From positions 20,221,001 through 20,285,000 of the forward strand of contig CM044306.1 of assembly GCA_024291935.2 (NCBI GenBank): a stretch of DNA of 64,000 bases. Reading direction: 5' to 3'. Positions 40,190 to 50,164 of this stretch are shown here, piece by piece. The notes under the pieces are model-generated. The model worked only from the letters and a program-made list of their open reading frames with translations. It ran no database searches and was not told the origin of the DNA. Every line of letters starts with the position of its first letter. Positions within the stretch are counted from its first letter, which is position 1. Source of the stretch: Okapia johnstoni (taxonomy: Eukaryota; Chordata; Mammalia; Artiodactyla; Giraffidae). Both the position numbers and the translations under genes were made by a program.

Positions 40190-41795
40190 TAACTCCTGCT
40201 GCATCTCTCCCTTCATGGATCACAGCCTTGTGGTGATTATGCAAGGGGCTTGTGTAACTCAGTGAAGCTATGAACCATGCTGTGCAGGGCCACCCAAGAT
40301 GGATAGGTCATAATGAAGAGTTCTGACAAAATGTGGTCCACTGGAAGAGGAAATGGCAACCCACTCCAGTATTCTTGCCTGGAGAACCCCATGGACAGCA
40401 TGAAAAGGCACAAAGATAGGACAGTGGAAGATGAGACCCCCCCCAGGTTGGAAGGTGTCCAATATACTCCTGGGGAAGGGTGGAGGGCAATTACTAACAC
40501 CTCCAGAAAAAATGAAGTAGCTGGGCCAAAGTGGAAATGATGCTAAGTTGTGGATGTGTCTGGTGGTGAAAGTAAAGCCCAGTGCTATAAAGAACAATGT
40601 TGCATAGAAACCTGGAATGTTAGGTCCATGAATCAAGGTAAATTGGACATGGTCAAGCAAGAGATGGCAAGATTGAACATCAACATCTTGGGAATCAGTA
40701 AACTAAAATGGATGGGAATGGATGAATTTAATTCAGATGACCATTATATCTACTAATGTGGGCAAGAATCCCTTATAAGAAATGGAATAGCCCTCATAGT
40801 CAACAAAAGAGTCTGAAATGTAGTACTTGGGTGCAACCTCAAAAACAATAGAATGATCTCAGTTTAAGGCAAACCACTCAACATCATAGTAAACCAAGCA
40901 TATGCCCCAGCCACTGATGCTTAAGAAGTTGAAGTTGACTGGTTCTATGAAGACCAATAACACCTTCTAGAACTAACACCAAAAAAAAATATTCTCTTCA
41001 TCATAGAAGATTGAAATGCAAAAGTAGGACGTCAAAAGATACCCAGAATAACAAGCAAGTTTGGCCTTGGAGTATAAAATGAAGAAGGGAAAAGGGTTTT
41101 GTCAAGAGAACACGCTGGTCATAGCAAGCATGCTTTTCCAACAACCCAAGAGATGACTCTACACACAGACATCACCAATGTGATGGTTGGTCAATACCAA
41201 AATCAGATCGATTATGTTCTTTGCAGCCAAAGATGGAGAAGCTTTATACAGTCAGCAAAAACAAGACCTGGAACTGACTGTGGCTCAGATCATGAGCTCC
41301 TTATTGCAAAATTAGGCTCAAATTGAAGAAAGTAGAGAAAACCACTAGGTCATTCATGTATGACCTAAATAAAATCCCTTATGATTATACAGTGGAGGTG
41401 ATGAATAGATTCAAGGGATTAGATCTGGTAAACAGAGTGCCTGAAGAACTATGGACAGAGATTCGTAACATTGTACAGGAGGCAGTGACCAAAACCATCC
41501 CAAAGAAAAAGCAATGCATATTCACTGGGAGGACTGATGCTGAAGCTGAAACCCATACTTAGGCCACCTGGTACGAAGAGCCAAATCATTGGAAAAGACC
41601 CTGATGCCGGGAAAGATTGAAGGCAAAAGGAGAAGGGGGTGGCAGAGGATGAGATGGTTAGATAGCATCACTGACCCAACAGACATGAATTTGAGCAAAC
41701 TCAGGGAGATAGTGAAGGACAGGGAAACCTGGCATGCTGCAGTCCACGGGGTCGCAAAGAATCAGATACGACTGAGTGGATAACATATACACACA
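40190..41795 (+). mobile_element. BovB LINE with a large internal deletion
   Basis: The 5' part contains upstream BovB sequence and the start of the ORF (40550-40756, endonuclease N-terminus). Endonuclease text continues to about 41515. At about 41520 it jumps straight to the BovB 3' end ('gggaggactgatgctgaagc'), so the reverse-transcriptase region is missing. Many stops elsewhere. The left boundary is approximate. Confidence 0.82.
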
Positions 41796-42179
41796 TAAAA
41801 AAAATATGAAAACTAGGAGAAAATAAAGTTAATAATTGTATACTTTGGAGATAAGGAAGAACTTTCAAAGCATAAAAGCAGTAGAAAGGAAAAGATTGAC
41901 AGTGTGCCTATGTAAAAAGAAAATTTGGTGCACAAGAGAACCATAGAATTAAAAGGAAATGATGGACTTGGACTAATTTTACAACATGTGTGAGTGACAG
42001 AAAGGAAAATTGTATACTTAGCATAAAATAAGCTCTTATAAGTATGTTAGGAAAGATTAGTAGCTTAACTGGAAAATTGGCATGAGCAGATAATTTCTGA
42101 AAGAAGAAAAAGTGATCTATTAAATAAACTCAGTGACAAATAAGTACAAAAATATAGCAGTGAGATTTTATGATTGGTC
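41796..42179. other. Intergenic, nothing recognised
   Basis: AT-rich sequence with no long frame, known repeat or RNA. Confidence 0.4.
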
Positions 42180-42620
42180 TATCAAATTGACAAAGAGACT
42201 AAAAAGATAGCTGGCATTGGTGAATGCACTGTGAAATGAGTGCAAATGGAGACAATTTTTTCAGAAAATAAATAATTTTTTAATATATATTAATAGCCTT
42301 CATATTATTAACATGCTGAAGATTTAGTAATTTTATTTCTAGGAATTTACTATAGAAAGATAATAGGAAAATGCATAAGGACTCACTTTTTAAGGAAATT
42401 CACCTCAGTGTTTTGCTTTTAACATTGGAAAGTCGTAAATAATTTAGATATGCAACAACAGGGAACGTTTACATCAACTTGAAGATGTAAAATTTCAAAT
42501 TTTCATAATACTTAATAATCTACATATTCATGAGCATTTTCACAGGTTAAGCACAATATTCAGTGTAAAAATCAATTTACACAGTATGATTTCAATTTTT
42601 AAAAAATATATGTTAGGAGA
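42180..42620 (+). mobile_element. Possible old L1M fragment
   Basis: 'ttttatttctaggaatttac' and 'aacattggaaagtcgtaaat' recall the end of L1M ORF2, but the rest is too diverged to be sure. Confidence 0.35.
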
Positions 42621-43255
42621 AAACCTTGAGGTATTCACCGGTCTTATCTTTCTTCTGCAATTTCTTTCAACACTGCTTGTTCCTCTTCACTTGGGCATCA
42701 GTGGAGCAGGGTTCTTACTGTGCGAATGCAGAGAGAAGGACTCAAGTCAATGCTTAGCTTATGCAATTCAAAATAGACTTTTGGAGGTGGAGTACATTGG
42801 GTGGTCAGACAGAGAAGATCTTGGGCCTCCTGAATGGGATTGTGGGTGCAGAATTCATGCATAACAGGGAGAACTCGAATATCTCAGCTGTGCCATCAGA
42901 GCGAGGATGGTGGCTGAGAATAAGAGAGGATCATGTACCTTTTTGAGGATGCCCACCATGAACCAGTTGCCATACAGAATCTTCAGGCACCAGACCGCCT
43001 TTATCATTCCAAGAGGATGACAAGGTACCAAAGCCCAAAATGGAGACAGGAATTTTGACTCATCTCAGAATTTAACACATGGGCCAGAATCCTCTGTGGA
43101 TTCTAGTCGCTTTCTAAAGGAATTATTTTGCTTGGGATGATACTCTTGATGTTTTGTGTGCTAATCCCTCATTCTACCAGATGGTCGATAAAGTTGGAGC
43201 TCTTAAGTGTGCAACACTTGCATTTTAATGGAATATTTTGGATAGTCAATGATCT

Positions 43256-43378
43256 GCTTCCTTTTTCCCTCCTTCCTCTTTCCCTGCCTCCCTCCTTCCT
43301 TCTTTTCCTCCCTTCCTTTCTCCCCACCTCTTCCTCCTTCTCCATCTTCATCACCACCACCACCTGCTTCTCTCAAGG
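43256..43378. repeat. Polypyrimidine tract upstream of KRTAP17-1
   Basis: About 120 bases nearly only of C and T, ending in (CAC)n, roughly 700 bp before the KRTAP17-1 TATA box. Open frames on both strands here come from composition. Confidence 0.8.
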
Positions 43379-44007
43379 AAAGGGCTGGGGCAGGAGGGTT
43401 GCAGGCTCTGACCACTGCTCTTCCAGCCCATTTAGAGAGAAGAAGTGTGATTGTTCAGTTCAGCGAGAATGTGGCTCCCAACCTCCTACAGTTTTATGAT
43501 GAGTGTCTCTCCATTTCATAGGGCAGTCATGACTGGTGATTGATGCTCACTCACCAAGCCCAAACAAACCTGTGGCACATGCCACATACCACACACAGAC
43601 ACAAATATTTGCCTTGGTCACATCGACCAGGATGAGTAGACAGACCACCCTATCAGCGTCTGCCTATGGCAGAAGGCAGAGGTCATCCAACTTTTAGTTC
43701 TGGTTTTCCAGGACCAGCATCCATGACAAGAAGGTTCACTGCCAACTTGCCTCTAGAGCCGGTGTGGAAGGGTAGCACCCGTTCCGGAACCAGAGTCTGG
43801 AGCTGGCTTCCCCTCCTCTCTCCAACGTGGGCTAATGACAGCTGGCCCCTGCTTGGCATGATCACAGGTCTTTTCCAAGATGTATTTTTACCCTGTGGAC
43901 AAACAGCAGTTGGGACGAGTGGGGCTATTTTATGAGTTGAGGCACTCGGGGCTGGAAAATAAACAGGCAGCTAATGAGACGTTCTTATGAGAACTGGCAT
44001 AAATAAT

Positions 44008-44044
44008 AACAAAGACAACATCCTGTCCCTCGTGCCAACACCCT
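44008..44044 (+). promoter_or_regulatory. KRTAP17-1 promoter module (AACAAAG and GTGCCAACACCC)
   Basis: AACAAAG at 44008-44014 is the reverse complement of the LEF1/TCF core CTTTGTT. GTGCCAACACCC at 44032-44043 recurs upstream of KRTAP29-1 at exactly the same distance (24 bp) from the TATA box. The function is inferred from this conservation. Confidence 0.5.
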
Positions 44045-44055
44045 CCAGGAGGGGA

Positions 44056-44062
44056 TATAAAA
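44056..44062 (+). promoter_or_regulatory. TATA box of KRTAP17-1
   Basis: TATAAAA, 85 bp before the ATG. It follows a GC-rich stretch typical of KRTAP promoters. Confidence 0.82.
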
Positions 44063-44140
44063 GCTGCTGTCGGGTTGGCGACCATCAGACTTGGGGAACT
44101 CTGGTCGCGTTCCTGACCCGCGACCTGACCGGCGGGGACC

Positions 44141-44473
44141 ATGGGGTGCTGCCCAGGGGACTGCTTCACCTGCTGTGTTGAAGAGCAAGACTGCTGTGAA
44201 GTGTGCTGCTGCCAGCCCTCCTGCTGCGGCTGCTGCGGTTCCTGCTGCGGTTCCTGCTGTGGCTGTGGCTCGGGTTGCGGAGGCTGCGGGGGCAGCTGCT
44301 GCGGGTCCTCCTGCTGCGGATCTGGATCTGGCTGCGGGGGCGGCGGGGGCTGCGGAGGTTGCGGAGGTTGCGGGGGCTGCTGTGGAAGCTGCTGTGGATC
44401 CAGTTGTTGCGGCTCCTCTGGGTGTTGCGGCCCCGTGTGCTGCCAGCCCTCGCCTGTCTGCGAGACCAAATGA
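44141..44473 (+). CDS. KRTAP17-1: Keratin-associated protein 17-1 (ultra-high-sulfur matrix protein)
   Basis: This single-exon frame encodes 110 residues, of which 40 are cysteine (36%) and most others glycine or serine. It starts MGCCPGDCFTCC, has an acidic patch (VEEQD-CCEVCCC) at 13-24, then Cys-Cys-Gly-Ser and Gly-Gly-Cys repeats, and ends CCGPVCCQPSPVCETK. The start, the end and the position next to KRT33A identify the KRTAP17-1 family; the human protein is about 105 residues from memory. It is a hair-shaft matrix protein expected to crosslink keratin filaments through disulfides. The start has a strong context (GGGGACCATGG). Overlapping frames on both strands (44091-44495, 44203-44799, 43930-44763 minus) are shadows of GC-rich repeat sequence. 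No damage seen. Confidence 0.95.
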   Translation: MGCCPGDCFTCCVEEQDCCEVCCCQPSCCGCCGSCCGSCCGCGSGCGGCGGSCCGSSCCGSGSGCGGGGGCGGCGGCGGCCGSCCGSSCCGSSGCCGPVCCQPSPVCETK

Positions 44474-44862
44474 AGACCTTTCCTCCTGCCACTGAGGCAG
44501 CCCAATGGAGAACCTCCACCTGCCCCAGGTGGAGACCCCCTTGTGTCCAGGACCTTCCCCGCTCCCCCCCGAGACTGAGTCCTGCCTCTCCTGTTACTTG
44601 TAGCCTGAAGGCTTGTTCTCCAAAGCCTGCCCTGGCTTTTCAAGGGGCTGAGAACAAGAGCCACATGCTGATGAGAAATGAAACCTGGGTCCCACCCACA
44701 GTGGTACCTGAAGCTCAAAGGGTGAACCCCTTTGACTCTTTTTTTTTTTTTCATGAAGTTCAAAGAGCATCTTCTTATTCAAGGTGGCTTTGGGACTGAC
44801 CCCTCCTCCTCGGCTGGCTTTTCTGCTGTTTTGAGATGCGAGAATTTCTCTCCAGTTAGCTT

Positions 44863-44868
44863 AATAAA
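44863..44868 (+). terminator. Poly(A) signal of KRTAP17-1
   Basis: AATAAA 390 bases after the stop, in 'gcttaataaattc'. No canonical signal was noticed nearer the stop. Confidence 0.65.
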
Positions 44869-44969
44869 TTCAAGCACGCTGGCATAACCAAAGTAGTTCT
44901 CCCGCCTCTTCCTTGGCTCCCTCTTGGGCATTGGGCCAGGAAAATTTACTCTGGCATCCACAATCCGGG

Positions 44970-45262
44970 TTTTGAAATGTGGCTTCTAGACCACCTGCAT
45001 CAGAATCACCCGGGGGCTAGTTAAAAATGAAGATTCTGGAGCTCTTTGAGACAAGCAGAATCAGAATCCACAGGGGTGTGATCCAGCGATCTGTTTTTAA
45101 CAAAACCCCAGATATATATTAAAGCTTCTAGGCACTGTGTGAGATTCACCTGGGGAGGATTTAAAAATATGGGCCAGACATTTGATCCTTTAGCTCTAGA
45201 GTGGGGGGCCTGGGACCTGCATTTTAAAAGCTCCTGAGTAACTGCTGATACTGGTCAAGTTT
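44970..45262. mobile_element. MER5A-type hAT fossil, two copies or a dimer
   Basis: 'gcatcagaatcacccggggg' and later 'tgtgagattcacctggggag', each followed by 'ttaaaaat', repeat the MER5A pattern twice, with the ends 'ttttaaaagctcctgagtaa'. Confidence 0.5.
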
Positions 45263-45944
45263 AACTTTGAGTGAGGGCACGTCTTCCTTTTGCAATATAG
45301 TTCTGCAGGTAGGCTTCTGGATTGGTTAGAACTTTCTCGCAAAGTCAGGAGAGGAGGCTTTGGTAAAACAATCTTGGTTCTGAGTGGAAGGGATTCCTGT
45401 GGCAAAACCTTACGAGCACAGTTTCTAAGGATGTTCTGGGAAGTCCAGTTTCTCCCTCCAGCCTCATGATTTGGTGAAGTCTCCCTTTTCTGGGTTAGTT
45501 TTTCATGCTTGGCAGAGTGCTGTAATTCTGCTCCAGTCCCAGGGATGAGAAGGGTGAGTGTACATCTGCTAGGTAGGGCCAGACTCAGGTGTGTGAGAGT
45601 CCAGTTGGAAGATTAAAATTCAAAGGATAGTTAATTCAACTCTTTTTTGCTGAACATGATCTTAAGCTACATGTGGAATAAAACTAATTCAGCTCTTGCC
45701 CTGGGAGAACATTTATTTTCATTCCCACAAAGCAATGTTTCATTCAACAAGTTTTCTGAGTATAAGCAAACCAATGATCCCTAAAAATATGAAAAAATGC
45801 AGAAAAATATAAAGAAAGGATAATAGCTATCTGAATTATTACCATTTAGAGTTTATTACTGATATGTATCTTTCCAGACTCCTTCTAAGCATGTTTAAAA
45901 ATAAAACTGGGATTATGCTATTTTTACTTAAAATTTTTTTCTTT

Positions 45945-46790
45945 CATATTTATAAGCCAACTTTATTGAGATATAATATACATATTAATATAATAAAGTA
46001 CTCCCTTTTTTAAAGGTAGTGAGATTTGACAATTGTATACTTAAGTAACCACCACAGGCTTCAAGATACAGAACTTCTCATCATCCCTCAAATTTCATAG
46101 TGCCCCTTAGCAGGGACTACTCCTCACTACCCACCCTAGCCTTAGGCAACCATCAGTCTGCGTTATAGCGCTATAAACTTCATATTTCTATGCGTGTCTG
46201 CTTGTTGCTCAGTTATATCCAAATCTTTGTGACCTCATGGACTGTAGCCCACCAGGCTCCTCTGTCCATGGGATTTCCCAGGAAAGAATATTGGAGTGGG
46301 TTGCCATTTTCTTTTCCAGGAGATCTTCCTGACCCAGGGATTGAACGCATGGCTCCTGCATTGCAGGTGGATGTTTTTTTTTTTACCACTGAGCTACCAG
46401 GGAAGCCCAAACTAAATTAAAAATATTCATCTACTGATGAGCATTTGAGTTGCTACCTGTTTTTTTTTTCTTCTTTCTTATTGCTATTATGAATAAAACT
46501 GCAGGGAACATTCATGTACACATTTTGGTGTGAACATATATTTTTCATTTATTTTGCATAAATACCCAGGAGTTGAACTGCTGAATAAATACTAAGTGAA
46601 TGTTTAACTTTATAGGAAACTACCAAACTGTTTTTGCAAACTGGCTATACCATTTTGTATTTCAACCAACAATGTCTAGAAGATCCAGTTGCTTCATGTC
46701 TTTGCTAACATTTGATATTGTCATTAAAATTTTTTTTTAACCATTCTAGCAAGTGTATGGTGGAAGCTCATTGTGTTTCTTTCTTTTAAA
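45945..46790 (-). mobile_element. Old L1M LINE 3' end, split by a SINE
   Basis: Reversed L1M text: 'gccaactttattgagatata', 'tgacaattgtatacttaag', then after the SINE 'gttgctacctgtttttttt' and 'ccaacaatgtctagaagatcc'. The SINE at 46199-46409 interrupts it. Confidence 0.7.
46199..46409 (-). mobile_element. Bov-tA SINE nested in L1M
   Basis: Reversed Bov-tA from 'tgcttgttgctcagttatat' to 'gctaccagggaagccca', with an internal T-run at 46374-46383. Confidence 0.86.
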
Positions 46791-46799
46791 GTTTCATTC

Positions 46800-47190
46800 A
46801 AAAACCCAGCTGGATTAGTAGTGTCTTGCATGTGGAGAGAATTTGAGATTTGACTCTTCTCTGGTTGAGTTTCAGACTTTATTATTTAGGTCATTTTGGA
46901 TCTGGCTGGAATTAGCATCCTAAAAACTGGCTCTTTAACCTCCAAGACAGAGTCAAAGCCAGAGCAGGAGTGTGTCAATAGGACCAAGTTGCCAAGTGTT
47001 CACTGAGTCTGCACTGAATGTTGAGTGGCTGATTCTTCCCTTGTTCATGGCCATGGTCTCCCAGATGGGTGAGTAGAGGGTAGTAATTTCTCTGCGTTAC
47101 TGATAATTGCCCTTTATAGCTGTTCACAGAGGTCTTCATTCATTCATTCAATAAATATTAATTATGACCCTCCTATGTATCAAACACTGC
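46800..47190. other. Intergenic, nothing recognised
   Basis: No gene, RNA or assignable repeat; a short (ATTC)n occurs near 47138-47150. Confidence 0.4.
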
Positions 47191-47204
47191 TCTGGGTGCT
47201 GGAT

Positions 47205-47439
47205 GCATGTGTCCGTGCGTGCATGCTCAGTTGCCTCAGTTGTGTCCAACTCTTTGCAACCCTATGACTGTAGCCTGCCAGCCTCCTCTGTCTATGGGAT
47301 TATCCAGGCAAGAATACTGGAGTGGGTTTCCATGCCCTCCTTCAGGGGATCTTCTTGACCCAGGGATTGAACCCGTGTCTGCCTGCACCTCTTTCATTGA
47401 AGGTGGATTCTTTACCCACTGAGCCACCTGGGAAGCCCA
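47205..47439 (-). mobile_element. Bov-tA SINE with 10-bp duplication
   Basis: Reversed Bov-tA between two copies of ggtgctggat (47195-47204 and 47440-47449). Confidence 0.86.
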
Positions 47440-47977
47440 GGTGCTGGATATACATTAGCAAATAAACAAAATCCTTGACATTCTTGTGCTTGGATAGCAT
47501 CAAAGGGGGAAAAAGCTATTAAAAAGGACAAAGTAGAAATGTGCTAGATAGTTGAAAGAATGGTTTATATCATTTAGCAGGGAAGGATTCCTTAGAGAGA
47601 TGGTATTCTGGCCAAACAGATAATGCTATATGTTTCTCTACTAAGAGAGTCTATAAAGGACTTGCTGGGAGCAGGGCCATCTCCATATGGAATTTCACTG
47701 CTGACTTAGCTGAGGAGAAGGTGAACGGAGAGAACTGGAAAGGTTGGGACCAGGATCTTGGGAATGCCTCTTCTGCCTTACCTTCTGCAAAGCTGTCTAA
47801 AAGTCTTCTTTCCTTACTGCCTGAGAGCCACATCTCAAAGGATGGCACTTCCTATTTCTAATCTTCCATTTTCACCCACTAAGTTCTGTAGATTCTTCCT
47901 CTTATTGCTGTAGTCCCAAGGCACTGCTCAGTTCAGGTTGATAACACAAAACTTTTGGGTAATTGCCCCAGATCCAT

Positions 47978-48184
47978 GGAATTACCTAGTAGCTCAGTTG
48001 GTAAAGAATCTGCCTGCAGTGCAGGAGACCCGGGTTCGATCCCAGGGTTGGGAAGATCCCCTGGAGAAGGAAATGGAAACGCACTTCAGTATTCTTGCCT
48101 GGAAAATCCCATGGACAGAGGAGCCTGGTGGTCTACGGTCCATGGGGTCGTAAGAGTTGGACATGACTTAGCGACTAAAACACT
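47978..48184 (+). mobile_element. Bov-tA SINE with 10-bp duplication
   Basis: Begins 'ggaattacctagtagctcag'; flanked by ccagatccat at 47968-47977 and 48185-48194. Confidence 0.88.
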
Positions 48185-48264
48185 CCAGATCCATCCATAA
48201 TGATCTCCTTACCTTCAGACTTGCCTTCCTTCACCAACCCTTTCTACAGGGACTGAGACCTTCT

Positions 48265-48600
48265 GAAGGTCAAACCCGGGCAAGTTCCTCCATTGCTTAA
48301 AATTCCCAGGTGTCAGTATAAAACCCAAGTTCTGATTATGGTCCACAAGGTCTTTCATGAGTGTCTAGTAACCATGCTAGTCTGGTCACTGTCCTATTCT
48401 GTCCCCTTGTACTTTTCATCCTGGCTGTAGAACCATTTGTTCTCCCCAAATGTATCATGAGCTTGTCTTTGTTTTCCATAGCAGATTCTTTCCCTACCTT
48501 TACCATCCCTTTTTTAGCCTTATTCCTTGAGGATTCAGTTTGGTCATCCTATTACTTGAGAAATCTTCCCTAACTTCTCCCCAAAACCACACCTGTATTT
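48265..48600 (+). mobile_element. LINE2 (L2) 3' portion
   Basis: 'aaaacccaagttctgattat', 'ggtccacaaggtctttcatg' and 'cttgagaaatcttccctaac' follow the L2 3' region. Ancient and noncoding. Confidence 0.6.
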
Positions 48601-48986
48601 TCTCCTGGGTGCCCCTGTAACTCTTTGTGCATCCATGTACTGTTGCACTTATACATATATTGTACCATAATTACTTATGTATATATCTTGTCTTTCTTCT
48701 AAACTTGGTCTCCTTGTGGAGGAACTGAAAGTCATTTTTTTGTATCCCGCATACAGAACCCAATGATGACTGAGTTGAATGGATGAGTAAAAGAGAAATT
48801 TGTAGTCTGAATGGCTACACTAATTAATGAATGAAGGAAGGGATGATGAATGGTTGCCATAATAGTCCAACTTTTCCAAAGGAGAGCCTGCCTTATGCAT
48901 TGATATTGAAAGAATGTGGTGGAAACAGTGCAGGCACTTCGTTCAGCAAGGGTGTCAGGCCTTGGTGTTTAGAAGCCTAGGCTTCA

Positions 48987-49033
48987 TTTTTCACCTTGTG
49001 TCCGTCTCAATTTTTACCTTGTGTCCGTCTCAA
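48987..49033. repeat. 23/24-bp tandem duplication
   Basis: The unit from 'tttttcaccttgtgtccgtc' plus tcaa at 48987-49010 is repeated at 49011-49033 with one base missing. Confidence 0.8.
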
Positions 49034-49429
49034 GTGGTAGCACTGACAAAATGCTTTGAGAAAGCATTTGTGTTCTTTGTTTTTGTTCACAATGGTTTTT
49101 GTCTTTTGTTCTCAAAAGACCTCTTGTCTTTCCTCTTTACATCTCAGAGGAGTTGTTTTAGTAGTTGCTAAAATCACCAAAGGCAAGAAGGATTCTGGAG
49201 GTCTACTGAATGCTTGAGGTGGGGGCTGGTGGAGGGAAAGGAGGGAGGAGAAGCAGAGAGGCTAGGTCAAGTGCTTTCCAGGGTAGGGAGAGCCAGTGTT
49301 CTAGAGGAGAGCTGCTCACAAAACAGGATGGAGGGCAGCATTGTGGGCTGAGCGTGCGACATGCGGCTCCCGAGAAAGGTCTGTCCAGACAGGATGGTGA
49401 AGAGGAAGAAGAGTAGCCCTAGATTAGTG

Positions 49430-49600
49430 GGCAAGCTGTGTGTGATCTTTAGCAAGTGACAAACCTTCTGATTCTAACTCCCCTTCTTTTCCTTCACCTA
49501 TAATTGAGGGGATGGGGATGGAGATGAATCCTTGCCTCATGGGATTTCTGATGGGTTTAAATGAGATCTTCTTTGTGAAGTGCAGCATTTAAAACGCAGC
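49430..49600 (+). mobile_element. Possible MIR fragment
   Basis: The pattern 'tctttagcaagtgacaaacc' then 'cctataattgaggggatg' then 'gggtttaaatgagatc' resembles MIR. Diverged. Confidence 0.4.
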
Positions 49601-50035
49601 TCAGATATTCGCTCTCCCACAGAGCTCACCACTGCTCCTCTCTGCTAATCCCTTTATGTCTATTGTTGAGTTTATTGTTGCATTGTAGTGAGTTTACTTG
49701 TATGCTTGCCCATCAGACAGTGAGATCCATGAGAGTGGGTGAGTAGGTCTTATTCATGTGGACACCCTCTGTGTTTTGCCCAGGGCCTGTGCAAAGGACT
49801 AGAAGATGGTTAAATTATAAGTTCCTTTTTTCTTCCTATGTTCATGATGCTCAGAAATGCAGATCATTCAGCTTGGAGGCAATGATGCTTATTCCAAGAT
49901 AACCTGTAGCTCCAAGGATTCCAAAGTTAGCAAGTCAATAAACAAACAGCTCCTTTATGGGCAGGTAAACAGCTTCCAGATCAACAAACCTTGGCATAAT
50001 GAGATGTTTCTCTGAAAACTGGCCCAAACAGCAAT

Positions 50036-50072
50036 GAGGAAAAGATGCAGGGGCTCAAAACAGCACGTGCCA
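50036..50072 (+). promoter_or_regulatory. KRTAP16-1 promoter element resembling the KRTAP17-1/29-1 module
   Basis: GAGGAAAAGATGC (50036-50048) resembles the segment ending AGGAAAGATGC at 58398-58408 upstream of KRTAP29-1, and GTGCCA (50067-50072) is shared by all three KRTAP promoters, here 16 bp before the TATA box. Confidence 0.35.
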
Positions 50073-50082
50073 TGGTTGGGGG

Positions 50083-50089
50083 TATAAAA
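50083..50089 (+). promoter_or_regulatory. TATA box of KRTAP16-1
   Basis: TATAAAA, 82 bp before the ATG. Confidence 0.82.
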
Positions 50090-50164
50090 GTGAGGGATCT
50101 GGAGAGCTGACCAAGTCAGGCAGCAACCTCTCAGCACTGGCAAGAGAGCAGAGGCACCTCCACC

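Noticed and set aside
43930..44799. Long frames over KRTAP17-1 (277 residues minus; 198 and 134 residues plus)
   Set aside because: They are low-complexity shadows (Gln/Pro, Leu/Arg, Ala-rich) of a GC-rich Cys-Gly repeat. Only the 110-residue frame matches a known protein.
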